From NCBI GenBank assembly GCA_015056735.1, contig SVFT01000010.1, positions 1 through 56,831 of the forward strand: DNA of 56,831 nucleotides, in the 5' to 3' direction. Source of the stretch: Lachnospiraceae bacterium. Lineage in GTDB: Bacteria > Bacillota > Clostridia > Lachnospirales > Lachnospiraceae. The notes beneath the pieces were generated by a model. The model had not been told where the DNA came from, did no database searches, and was given only the letters and a program-made list of their open reading frames with translations. This document shows, in pieces, positions 44,417-52,748 of the stretch (position 1 is its first letter; each line of letters begins with the position of its first letter). The position numbers were made by a program, and so were the translations under genes.

Positions 44417-46021
44417 ATGCGAATTACCAACAAGATCATACAAAACAATTCCCTCTACAACATCAATATCAACAAGGAAAACGAAGATACGCTGAACACC
44501 AAGATGGCGACCGGCAAGAAGATCACAAGACCGTCCGAGGACCCTGTCATCGCGATCCGTGCGCTGCGCCTTCGCAGTTCCCTTGCGGACATCACACAGT
44601 ATAACGACAAGAACGCGGAAGACGCGGAAAGTTGGCTGGACGTAACGGAAGGTTCTTTAAAGACGATCTACGATCAGCTTGAGGATATGTATGAACAGTG
44701 CAACACGGGCGTGAACTCTTATCTCTCCACGGAGAACCGAAACGCCGTTGTGGCAGCATTAAAGCAGCTTCGTTATTCCGTATATGATGCGGGCAACGCA
44801 GACTATGCAGGCCGCTCTGTTTTTACGGGATATCGCACCGGCATGACGCTGACCTTCCCGGAACAGGAAGAAAAGCAGTATACGATCACGGAAGCACGCG
44901 ATGCAACCTTTCTGGATGATATCACCTTCATACAGACCGAGAAGCAGACGGGTGGGACCAAGGAGTGCATGACGGATATCAATGCCGGAAACTATCAGAC
45001 AAGTACCCTGACAGAGCAGGATATGTCAACAACGACAATCCACAGGATCCGCCTTGCATATAATAACCTCGATACCGATGTTGATGTCTCGTCAAAAGAC
45101 GGTGGCCAGGCACTTACATTCAAGTATTGGGGAGAGACCGGCTGGACAACGATGGGCGATGATGCAGGCGAGATCGAGACAGTCAGCCTGTACGGCACGG
45201 ACAATCCGTATGAAAAAATGGCGGAATACAATAAGACGCATGCCGGTGCTACAGCTGCCGACTATGCAATCTTCGTTCCCGAAACGGGTGAACTGCTTCT
45301 GAGCGATTCCATGTATGCAAAGCTCAACGCAACGAAGGATAATCCGAAGACAGACAATAAAGATGAGGGCCGGATCAGCATTACCTACAGCAAGACCAAG
45401 TGGGAAAAAGGCGATCTGAAGCCGGAACATTATTTTTACTGCGAATCCGACAAGATCAAGTATAATGAAGAAAAGCTCGGCGTTCGCGACACGAGACAGG
45501 ATATCTGTTACGATCTCGGATCGAATCAGGATATTCAGGTGAATACGCTTGCGGAAGATGCGATCGTACATGCGATTGGCCGCGATGTTGACGATATCAT
45601 CCAGGCGATCGAAGATGTTGAAAAGATGGAGCAGACCATCAAGTCGCTCGAGAGCGCAAGTCCCGAGTCTGATACCGACAAGGAGACACTCCAGCGCAAT
45701 CTTGACGCGGCGAACAAGGCGCTGACGTATCTTCAGGATAAGCTTAAGAACCTGTTTGAAGGCGGCATTACCAAGATGCAGGGCCACATGGACCGCGTAG
45801 TGCTCGCGCAGACGGACCTTGGCACGAGAGGCAGTAAGCTCGATCTTGTCAAGAAGCGCTTAAGCGATGAGAAGACGACGTTCAAGGAACTCGTCAAAGA
45901 GAATGAACAGGTGGATACCGCAGAAGTTGCGACCGATCTGGCAAGCGCAAAGAACGCGTATGATGCCGCGCTGATGGCAACAAGCAAGGTGATCCAGAAC
46001 AGCCTGATGAACTACATATAA
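44417..46021 (+). CDS. flgL: Flagellar hook-associated protein 3
   Basis: A 534-residue protein with the FlgL/flagellin-like N-terminus MRITNKIIQNNSLYNININ, GKKITRPSEDPVIAIRALRLRS, and the helical C-terminus LASAKNAYDAALMATSKVIQNSL. FlgL joins FlgK to the filament. It is much longer than the usual ~300 residues because of a ~230-residue central insertion. GGAGG lies five bases before ATG 44417. Confidence 0.9.
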   Translation: MRITNKIIQNNSLYNININKENEDTLNTKMATGKKITRPSEDPVIAIRALRLRSSLADITQYNDKNAEDAESWLDVTEGSLKTIYDQLEDMYEQCNTGVNSYLSTENRNAVVAALKQLRYSVYDAGNADYAGRSVFTGYRTGMTLTFPEQEEKQYTITEARDATFLDDITFIQTEKQTGGTKECMTDINAGNYQTSTLTEQDMSTTTIHRIRLAYNNLDTDVDVSSKDGGQALTFKYWGETGWTTMGDDAGEIETVSLYGTDNPYEKMAEYNKTHAGATAADYAIFVPETGELLLSDSMYAKLNATKDNPKTDNKDEGRISITYSKTKWEKGDLKPEHYFYCESDKIKYNEEKLGVRDTRQDICYDLGSNQDIQVNTLAEDAIVHAIGRDVDDIIQAIEDVEKMEQTIKSLESASPESDTDKETLQRNLDAANKALTYLQDKLKNLFEGGITKMQGHMDRVVLAQTDLGTRGSKLDLVKKRLSDEKTTFKELVKENEQVDTAEVATDLASAKNAYDAALMATSKVIQNSLMNYI

Positions 46022-46047
46022 ACCGTTAGAAGAAGGAGAACAGAACT

Positions 46048-46506
46048 ATGAAAGCGAAAACAAGGTTATTTGGTGAAATCGAGATCGCAGATGACAAGAT
46101 CATCCATTTCGAGAACGGCATCGTCGGATTTCCGGATCTTACGGATTTCGCGCTGATCCATGATGCAGAGAGAACAAACGGCATTATCAGATGGCTGCAG
46201 TCTTTCCAGGAGCCTAACTTTGCGATGCCGGTTATGGATCCGCTTCTTGTAAAAAAAGATTATAATCCGCAGGTCGAAGAAGAACTGTTAAAATCGATCG
46301 GGAAGCTCGACGACGAGGAGATCTTCGTACTCGTGACCGTGACCGTTCCGGAGAATATCAAGGATATCAGCGTGAACCTTCGCGCACCGATCGTGATCCA
46401 TGCAAGCAACTGCAAGGCAGCACAGATCATTGTTGACGATGAACAGTATCAGGTGAAGTTCCCTGTTTACGAACAACTCCAGTCCATGAAGAAAGTGGGT
46501 GAATAA
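46048..46506 (+). CDS. fliW: Flagellar assembly factor FliW
   Basis: A 152-residue protein with the FliW pattern FGEIEIADDKIIHFENGIVGFPDL near the start. In Bacillus subtilis FliW binds either flagellin or CsrA; when flagellin has been exported, free FliW removes CsrA from flagellin mRNA. Its position directly before csrA and upstream of the flagellins fits that role. GAAGGAG precedes the ATG. Confidence 0.93.
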   Translation: MKAKTRLFGEIEIADDKIIHFENGIVGFPDLTDFALIHDAERTNGIIRWLQSFQEPNFAMPVMDPLLVKKDYNPQVEEELLKSIGKLDDEEIFVLVTVTVPENIKDISVNLRAPIVIHASNCKAAQIIVDDEQYQVKFPVYEQLQSMKKVGE

Positions 46507-46508
46507 AT

Positions 46509-46724
46509 ATGTTGGCGTTATCAAGAAAGAAAAATGAAGCACTCATGATCAACAACAACATCGAGATCACAGTGCTGGAAGTAAAAGGGGAGCAGGTTAA
46601 GCTCGGCATCTCCGCTCCGAGAGAAGTATCCATCTATCGTAAAGAAGTATACCTGCAGATCCAGGAAGCGAACAAGGAAGCGATGAGTGCGGACAGCTTG
46701 GACGCTTTGAAAGGCCTTTTATAG
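46509..46724 (+). CDS. csrA: Carbon storage/translation regulator CsrA
   Basis: A 71-residue RNA-binding protein, with MLALSRKKNEALMINNNIEITVLEVKGEQVKLGISAP and REVSIYRKEVYLQIQ covering both RNA-contact regions. It binds GGA motifs in hairpin loops and blocks translation. It starts two bases after fliW, with a weak ribosome binding site that suggests coupled translation. The likely targets are the three flagellin leaders, each with AAGGA in a loop and at the start site. Confidence 0.93.
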   Translation: MLALSRKKNEALMINNNIEITVLEVKGEQVKLGISAPREVSIYRKEVYLQIQEANKEAMSADSLDALKGLL

Positions 46725-46761
46725 GATTTTATAAAAATTTAAGAATTAAACATGTAAAAAG

Positions 46762-46803
46762 AAGGAAAATGTTTGGAAACCATCTAAACCTTTTCCTTTT
46801 TTT
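46762..46803 (+). terminator. Terminator after csrA
   Basis: AAGGAAAA-GTTTGGA (46762-46777, one mismatch) pairs with TCTAAAC-TTTTCCTT (46783-46798), followed by a T run to 46803. Confidence 0.8.
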
Positions 46804-46812
46804 GTCCGATAA
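46785..46812 (+). promoter_or_regulatory. Sigma-28 promoter of the flaG-fliD operon
   Basis: TAAA (46785-46788), 16 bases, then TCCGATAA (46805-46812), identical to the -10 of flgM. The -35 lies in the 3' arm of the csrA terminator. Confidence 0.7.
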
Positions 46813-46860
46813 AATCTCTAGATAACCATTGAAACCAAGATCACACGGAGGTGATATGAG

Positions 46861-47286
46861 ATGACTCTAGAACCGATCAGCAGTGCAATGACATATCAGG
46901 CACAGACACAGGCACCCCGCGCTAGTGAGAGCGCACCTAAGGTAAACACGGATGTGACACCGGATGCCCCGAAGATGGTCGACACCAAGACAGTATACGT
47001 AAAAGAATCCCGGATGAAGGACGACGAAAACGGCGGCAGAGAGAACGAAGCACAGCAGCGTCAGCCTTCTAATGAAAATATCAAGAAAGCGGTTGAGAAT
47101 CTTGCCAGCAAGATCGGCAACTCGGAAGCGATCTTCGGTATCCATGAAAAGACGAATCGTGTCACGATCAAGATCGTGGACAAAGATACCAAAGAAGTGA
47201 TCCGCGAATTCCCGCCGGAAAAGACACTTGATATGATCGCAAAGGCATGGGAACTCGCCGGTATCATGGTAGACGAGAAGAGATAG
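46861..47286 (+). CDS. flaG: FlaG family flagellar protein
   Basis: A 141-residue protein with a variable, Gln/Asn/Glu-rich N-terminal half and the conserved FlaG C-terminus TIKIVDKDTKEVIREFPPEKTLDMIAKAWELAGIMVDEK. FlaG influences filament length in several bacteria. GGAGG precedes the ATG. It starts the sigma-28 operon with fliD and fliS. Confidence 0.85.
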   Translation: MTLEPISSAMTYQAQTQAPRASESAPKVNTDVTPDAPKMVDTKTVYVKESRMKDDENGGRENEAQQRQPSNENIKKAVENLASKIGNSEAIFGIHEKTNRVTIKIVDKDTKEVIREFPPEKTLDMIAKAWELAGIMVDEKR

Positions 47287-47298
47287 GAGGATACCGAT

Positions 47299-49074
47299 AT
47301 GCCGATGAGAATCACCGGACTTGCTTCCGGACTCGATACAGAATCAATGGTAACCGAGCTCGTCAAAGCTTCCAGCGGTAAGAAAACCAAGCTCGAAAAA
47401 GAGCAGACCAAGATGGAATGGAAGCAGGACGCCTGGAAATCCATCAATACAGAGATCAAGAATTTCTATACACAGCAGACCGCAAAGCTCAAATTCTCCA
47501 GCGCATATGCGAAGAAGAAAACGACCGTGGCGGACAGCAGGATCGCAACGATCGTTGCAGGCGATAATGCAGTAAACGGTTCACAGACGCTTTCCGTGCA
47601 GTCTTTGGCAAAGACGGCATACTTAACGGGCGGTAAGATCAAATCCACTTCCGGCGTTAAGAGCGATACCAAGCTTTCCGACGTACTTGGGATCGGAGCG
47701 GATGAAGAGATCACCTTTACCCTGAATAACGGGAAGGAAGATAAAGAGATCAAGCTGACCGGCAACCAGACGATCGGCGAGCTTGCTGCTCAGATGACAA
47801 AAGCGGGTGTGAATGCAACGTTTGATGAGAAGAATCAGAGATTCTTCGTCAGCGCACTCGAAAGCGGCGCAGAGAACGATTTCACGCTTACGGCGACAAA
47901 CGCAAACGGCCTGAACGCACTTTCCAAGTTAGGGCTTTTGACAAAAGATGACTTGACCTCCAATGCACAGCTTGATGCGGCAAGGGCAACACTCGCTATG
48001 AGTGATGACGAGATCAAGGATACGCAGGAATACAAAGATCTGTACCTTGCAAAGGTGGCAGCTCTTGAAGAAGCCGATACGGAAGGGACCAGAACACCGG
48101 AAGATATCGCGGCAGAGGCTGAGTCTTCCATTCTGGCACAGATGAAAGCTTCCGCACAGGCAGCGGTCGATGCATCGAATGATGTAGCAAGCGCAGGCGC
48201 AGTCAAGATCAAAGGACAGAACGCACAGATCACCTTAAACGGTGCGGTGTTCGAATCCAATACAAACTCCTTCTCCATCAACGGTCTTACCATTACCGCA
48301 ACGGCAGTGAGCGAAGTGACCGGAACGGACAGCGAAGGAAATAAGATCTACGCCGAGACCGCGATCAATACAGCGGACGATGTAGATGCGATCTACGATA
48401 CGATCAAATCTTTCTTCAAGCAGTACAACGAACTCATCACAAAGCTCGACAAGCTTTACAATGCAGAGTCTTCCAAAGGGTACGAGCCTCTGACGGATGA
48501 CGAAAAAGAAGCGATGAGCGATGATGAAGTCGAGAAGTGGGAAGCGAAGATCAAGGATGCGCTCCTTCGAAGAGACGGCAACTTAAATACGATCATCAAC
48601 ACCTTAAAGACCGGCATGCTTGACAGCTTTACGGTCGGTGATGAGAAGCTTTCGCTCTCAACATTCGGTATCGCGACACTCGGATACTTCGATGCGGCTG
48701 ACAATGAGCACGGCGCATACCATATCGCAGGTGATCCTGATGATACGGCGGTTACCGACACAAAGGATAAATTAAAAGCGGCGATCGCAGAGAACCCGGA
48801 GCGTGTAACAAGCTTTTTCCAGCAGTTAACATCCTCTCTGTACAACAAGCTCAATAAGCTCTCCGCACATACGGAGAACAGATCCTACGGTTCGTTCTAC
48901 GACGATACCAAGCTTTCCAAGGACTATAAGGAATACAAGTCCAAGATCAAGAAAGCGCAGGATGAGCTGACGGACATGGAAGACCGCTACTATAAGCAGT
49001 TTGCCAATATGGAATCTGCACTTCAGAAACTGAATTCACAGCAATCTTACGTAAGCCAGCTGTTCGGCAACTAA
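47299..49074 (+). CDS. fliD: Flagellar filament cap protein FliD
   Basis: A 591-residue cap that folds flagellin subunits into the growing filament. The N-terminus MRITGLASGLDTESMVTELVKA and the C-terminal QLFGN with coiled-coil (about 540-591) are typical. The central domains contain Ala/Asp/Glu-rich helices. AGGAGG lies eight bases before the ATG. Its chaperone candidates fliS and the FliT-like gene follow. Confidence 0.93.
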   Translation: MPMRITGLASGLDTESMVTELVKASSGKKTKLEKEQTKMEWKQDAWKSINTEIKNFYTQQTAKLKFSSAYAKKKTTVADSRIATIVAGDNAVNGSQTLSVQSLAKTAYLTGGKIKSTSGVKSDTKLSDVLGIGADEEITFTLNNGKEDKEIKLTGNQTIGELAAQMTKAGVNATFDEKNQRFFVSALESGAENDFTLTATNANGLNALSKLGLLTKDDLTSNAQLDAARATLAMSDDEIKDTQEYKDLYLAKVAALEEADTEGTRTPEDIAAEAESSILAQMKASAQAAVDASNDVASAGAVKIKGQNAQITLNGAVFESNTNSFSINGLTITATAVSEVTGTDSEGNKIYAETAINTADDVDAIYDTIKSFFKQYNELITKLDKLYNAESSKGYEPLTDDEKEAMSDDEVEKWEAKIKDALLRRDGNLNTIINTLKTGMLDSFTVGDEKLSLSTFGIATLGYFDAADNEHGAYHIAGDPDDTAVTDTKDKLKAAIAENPERVTSFFQQLTSSLYNKLNKLSAHTENRSYGSFYDDTKLSKDYKEYKSKIKKAQDELTDMEDRYYKQFANMESALQKLNSQQSYVSQLFGN

Positions 49075-49115
49075 CCGGCTGCCGGACAGAAACAGCGAAT
49101 AAGGAGGTTCACTTT

Positions 49116-49499
49116 ATGGCATTACCCAACGCATACGCACAGTACCAGAACACAAAGATCCAGACCGCATCCAAGGCGGACCTTACACTTCTTCTTTATG
49201 AAGGCGCCATCAGATTCTGCAACATCGCGATCATGGGCGTGGAAGAAAAAAATATCCAGAAGGCACACGATAACATCCGCAAGACGCAGCGAATCATCGA
49301 GGAGTTTAAGTACTCTCTGGATCATAAGTATCCCGTAGCAGAAGACTTCGAGCGCGTATATGATTACATGCTTTTCCGTCTGCAGGAAGCAAACCTCCAC
49401 AAAGACCGCGAGGATCTTGAAGAAGTATTAAAGCACCTTCGCACCATGCGCGATACATGGAAAGAAGTTATGAGGACGGCGCACAGCAACGCTTCATGA
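49116..49499 (+). CDS. fliS: Flagellin-specific chaperone FliS
   Basis: A 127-residue helical protein with NAYAQYQNTKIQTASKADLTLLLYEGAI at the start and LKHLRTMRDTWKEVM near the C-terminus, both typical of FliS. It binds the C-terminal helix of flagellin in the cytoplasm and prevents early polymerisation. AAGGAGG precedes the ATG. Confidence 0.93.
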   Translation: MALPNAYAQYQNTKIQTASKADLTLLLYEGAIRFCNIAIMGVEEKNIQKAHDNIRKTQRIIEEFKYSLDHKYPVAEDFERVYDYMLFRLQEANLHKDREDLEEVLKHLRTMRDTWKEVMRTAHSNAS

Positions 49500-49515
49500 A
49501 GAGAAGAGGGACAGC

Positions 49516-50010
49516 ATGACGGAGCAGGAAAGTAACGGCATCAAGGGGTACCTTGATATCCTGATCGACAGTCTGGAGCGCAAGAAGGAGATCCTTGAGC
49601 TGATCCGGGCTGAGAACGAGAAGCAGGCTGAAACGCTGAAAAAAGAAGAAGGCCTTGCGACTTTTGACGAATGTGTCAAAGAAAAGGAAAAACTTTTGGA
49701 GAAGCTCGAGAAGCTGGATTCCGGTTTTGACACGGTCTACGCAAGGATTCACGATAGATTGATCGAGACCAAGGCGGCATTCCCGGTAGAGATCCGGGAA
49801 CTCCAGCGGCTCATCACGGAAGTAACGGAGATCGGTGTGTCGATCACCGCTTCCGAGCAGCGCAACAAAGTCCTTGTGGAGAATTACTTCTCTTATCTGA
49901 AACAGCAGAACACGGCTGCAAAGCGCAGCGTGCAGGTTGCGACGCAGTATTACCGTTCGATGAGCGGCGCGGCGTATCCGGCGGACAGTCAGCTTGACTT
50001 TAAAAAATAA
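49516..50010 (+). CDS. FliT/FlgN-like helical flagellar chaperone
   Basis: A 164-residue protein composed largely of long charged helices (about 5-130) with heptad repeats, a loose FlgN/FliT-like composition and a short polar C-terminal tail. Its position right after fliS is where fliT (FliD chaperone) is usually found. The sequence does not identify it firmly, so I leave the symbol blank. GAGGGA precedes the ATG. Confidence 0.6.
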   Translation: MTEQESNGIKGYLDILIDSLERKKEILELIRAENEKQAETLKKEEGLATFDECVKEKEKLLEKLEKLDSGFDTVYARIHDRLIETKAAFPVEIRELQRLITEVTEIGVSITASEQRNKVLVENYFSYLKQQNTAAKRSVQVATQYYRSMSGAAYPADSQLDFKK

Positions 50011-50018
50011 ACGTGCAT

Positions 50019-52508
50019 ATGAATAAGCCAATTCTATCAATAGGGATCCTTGTATCGGGTCCCTATTATCAGGTTAAGAAAACGATTGAATCGCTTGCGC
50101 CGATCCGGCGCGCGATCCCGTGCCAGCTGATCATCACCGACACCCGAATGAGCCAGGGGGACGGGGTGCTTGGTTCATCTTTCGATGCGCTCACAGCATA
50201 TTTGAAAAAAGAGGCGGATGTCTACGATACCTTCACGTGGGTCAACGACTTTGCCGCAGCGCGCAATGCGAATCTAAAGCATGCGACAGGCAAGTGGTAC
50301 CTGTACCTCGACGATGACGAGGTGCTCACGGAAGGTATCGAGGATTTTGTCGCCTTTTTTCGTGGGGATGAGATCGATGCGTACGACAGCGGCGAGTACA
50401 TCCAGCGTAACCATACGGACAGGACGGGCGTACACTACAATGATTACTATGTGCAGCGTATGAAGCGCCTGACGCCTGAAACAAGATTTGTCAGCAGGAT
50501 CCATGAGTATATGGTGCCGTACCCTGACCGCGTGGTCGTGTTCGGTCTCGTGGCGGATCATTATGGATACGTGTACGATACCGAGGAGGAGAAAACGGCG
50601 CATGCCAGGCGCAACCGCGATCTTCTGCTGGCGCTTAAGGCCGACGAGCCTGAAAATTTAAGGTGTCGCCAGCAGCTTCTTTTAGAAATGGCACACGATG
50701 CGGACCTTCCCGGATTTGCCGCGATGGCGCTGGAAAATCTCTCGCATATTCCGAGACATGATGAAAAGCACGAGATCCCGATGATCTGGGACCTCTACGG
50801 CGGCGCGGTTTACGGCCTTACACGGCTGCTCAGCCTGCCGGATGAAGAGGACGAGGAGGCGTGGCATCTTGACGGTATAGGGGAAAACGCAGCAGGCGGG
50901 AAGTCTGCCGACTCGTTGGATGCGGATCAAAACGGAACGGCCGGTCTGCTTGAAGAAATCGGTGTGGCCGACGGCCGGATGATCAGTTTTCCCAAATTGT
51001 ATGAAGCGATCGAACGTATCTGCCGGGAGGGCCTTGCCTACAAAGATGCCGGCAATATGATGAAAGCCATGATGGAGCGTGGCCTTGCGATCATGTATGC
51101 ACACGCGGGGCGATACGGCGATGCCGCGGCTGCGAGAGCACGGTTTGAAGCTTGCCGACTGGCGGCGCTTGCGGATACGAATGCGCTCCAGAGAGAGAAG
51201 ACGGCTTCTTTTATCATGCTTGCATCGAAGAACCCGTTTGCGGATCGGCAGTGGTTTTCGGGTGACTTTGGAGAAAAGGGTGCAGGCCTTAAGCCTCCAG
51301 TCCTCTCGATCGGCATGCTTGTTTCTGACAGCAAAGGAACGGCGAAGACGGCGCTTGATGCGCTCCGGTATCTTCGGAGCGTGCTGCCATGCGAGCTTGT
51401 TGTGACTGACACGCGCAAAATGAGCCAGGGGGGACGGGGTGCCTGGTCCATTTTGGAAAATGAGACAGAAATGGACCAGACACCCCGTCCCCGTGGCTCA
51501 TTTGTGTATCATACATTTGCGTGGTGCGATGACTTTGCAGCGGCGCGCAATGCGAACCTCGCGCAGGCGAGCGGCGAGTGGTACATGTTCCTGGATGATG
51601 ACGAGCTTCTGACGGATGTATCGAATCTGGTCGGATTTTTTGAGAGCGGCGCGTATCGGGATGCGGATGCGGGCGAGATCGTAATCCGCAGTTATGATGA
51701 CTACGAAAGAAGCGGTTATAGCGATGCGTGGCTTACGAGGCTCCGGAAGCGGACACCGGATCTGCATTTTGAAGACTGCATTCATGAGCATTTTGAGCCG
51801 CGGCCGGAACGATCTGTCCGAATCTCCGTGATCGCCGATCATTTCGGCTATGTCTATCCGGATGAGGCGGCCAGGCAGGCGCATATGAAACGGAACCGTG
51901 ATCTGCTCCTTAAGATGCTTGAAAAGGACCCAAAGAACCTTCGTGCGAGAGAGCAGATGCTTTTGGAATATGATACGGCGGGAGACTTCGAAGGGCTTCT
52001 TGCCTTTTCCAAGGAGTCGCTGGAGATCTCCAAAGGCATGACGGGGCGTTATGAGATTCCGTGCGTGTGGGCCTTTATGGGCGCCGGCGCAAGAGCATTG
52101 TCTGAACTGGAGCGATTCGAAGAGCTGGAAACGTGGTGCGAGACATGTCTTTCCGATGGAAGACTGGACGCGATGTGCAGAGGCCTTCTTCTTGGGACCC
52201 TTGCCGAGATCCGCTTTGGCGGGAAGCGCTACGAGAGTGCCCTAGCCCTGATCAAAGAATATGAAAAGGTCCATGATTCGGAGGATCCCGCAAGCGACTA
52301 CTACCATATGGAGGAAGGTGTACCGTTTATCGGCGCAGCCTTTTCTCGAGGGTGGACGGATCGGATCGGGAAAATGCGTGCGGAGTGCGAACAGCTTCTA
52401 TATATGAAGAAAGAACTCCTTGGCAGGATCGAAGCGCTGGAAAAAGCAGGGCAGCAGGATGTTGCGTCCACGCTTCGGGCGCAGCTGGCACAGCTTTTCT
52501 GCGATTAA
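50019..52508 (+). CDS. Tandem glycosyltransferase family 2 protein with REP-derived insertions
   Basis: An 829-residue protein made of two homologous halves, each a GT2 domain plus a helical TPR-like tail (about 1-370 and 430-829). Domain one opens PILSIGILVSGPYY and has DDD in LYLDDDEVL near 97; domain two opens PVLSIGMLVSDSKG and has MFLDDDELL near 523, so both keep the metal-binding Asp cluster. After the ITDTR/VTDTR strand, the conserved GSTDGT-type loop and following helix are replaced by residues encoded by REP-like palindromes (50147-50180, residues about 43-54; 51418-51503, residues about 467-495). Its position between chaperones and flagellins suggests flagellin glycosylation. ATG 50019 lacks a strong ribosome binding site. 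Confidence 0.75.
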   Translation: MNKPILSIGILVSGPYYQVKKTIESLAPIRRAIPCQLIITDTRMSQGDGVLGSSFDALTAYLKKEADVYDTFTWVNDFAAARNANLKHATGKWYLYLDDDEVLTEGIEDFVAFFRGDEIDAYDSGEYIQRNHTDRTGVHYNDYYVQRMKRLTPETRFVSRIHEYMVPYPDRVVVFGLVADHYGYVYDTEEEKTAHARRNRDLLLALKADEPENLRCRQQLLLEMAHDADLPGFAAMALENLSHIPRHDEKHEIPMIWDLYGGAVYGLTRLLSLPDEEDEEAWHLDGIGENAAGGKSADSLDADQNGTAGLLEEIGVADGRMISFPKLYEAIERICREGLAYKDAGNMMKAMMERGLAIMYAHAGRYGDAAAARARFEACRLAALADTNALQREKTASFIMLASKNPFADRQWFSGDFGEKGAGLKPPVLSIGMLVSDSKGTAKTALDALRYLRSVLPCELVVTDTRKMSQGGRGAWSILENETEMDQTPRPRGSFVYHTFAWCDDFAAARNANLAQASGEWYMFLDDDELLTDVSNLVGFFESGAYRDADAGEIVIRSYDDYERSGYSDAWLTRLRKRTPDLHFEDCIHEHFEPRPERSVRISVIADHFGYVYPDEAARQAHMKRNRDLLLKMLEKDPKNLRAREQMLLEYDTAGDFEGLLAFSKESLEISKGMTGRYEIPCVWAFMGAGARALSELERFEELETWCETCLSDGRLDAMCRGLLLGTLAEIRFGGKRYESALALIKEYEKVHDSEDPASDYYHMEEGVPFIGAAFSRGWTDRIGKMRAECEQLLYMKKELLGRIEALEKAGQQDVASTLRAQLAQLFCD
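50147..50180 (+). repeat. Single REP-like unit inside the glycosyltransferase gene
   Basis: AATGAGCCA (50147-50155), core GGGGGACGGGGTGCT, TGGTTCATCT (50171-50180). Same family as 19923-20011. It is read in frame as about MSQGDGVLGSS. Confidence 0.85.
51418..51503. repeat. REP/BIME-like inverted pair inside the glycosyltransferase gene
   Basis: The left unit runs from AAATGAGCCA (51418-51427) to TGGTCCATTT (51444-51453) and the right unit is its inverse, AAATGGACCA (51469-51478) to TGGCTCATTT (51494-51503), with cores GACGGGGTG and CACCCCGTC. Together they form an ~85-base palindrome, yet the reading frame stays open. Confidence 0.88.
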
Positions 52509-52596
52509 AGACCGACGCCCGCACTGCACACTTCGTGGATCAAAGCGTAAAATCGCATTTTTTTGAAAAAAATAATAAAAAAACTTCATATTATGT

Positions 52597-52624
52597 TAAG
52601 GAAATGAAAATCATCGGTCGATAT
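52597..52624 (+). promoter_or_regulatory. Sigma-28 promoter of flagellin 1
   Basis: TAAG (52597-52600), 16 bases, then GTCGATAT (52617-52624). The 88 bases before the TAAG, back to the glycosyltransferase stop, contain A/T runs and a weak hairpin but no gene. Confidence 0.6.
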
Positions 52625-52659
52625 ATAAAGTGAGTAATTCATCAATTACTTTATCAACC

Positions 52660-52742
52660 GATGATTTTGCTTGTGGTGCGTACGATCATTAGAAAATCAT
52701 CCATCTGAGTGGCAAGGATGCCACCTGACAAATTCAAGGAGG
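52660..52742 (+). promoter_or_regulatory. Flagellin 1 leader: long-range stem, CsrA hairpin and second CsrA site
   Basis: GATGATTTT (52660-52668) pairs with AAAATCATC (52693-52701). The hairpin GTGGC-AAGGAT-GCCAC (52709-52724) shows AAGGA in its loop. AAGGAGG (52736-52742) is both the ribosome binding site and a second GGA site. This copies the two-site CsrA arrangement known for the B. subtilis hag leader. Confidence 0.7.
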
Positions 52743-52748
52743 AAAAAT

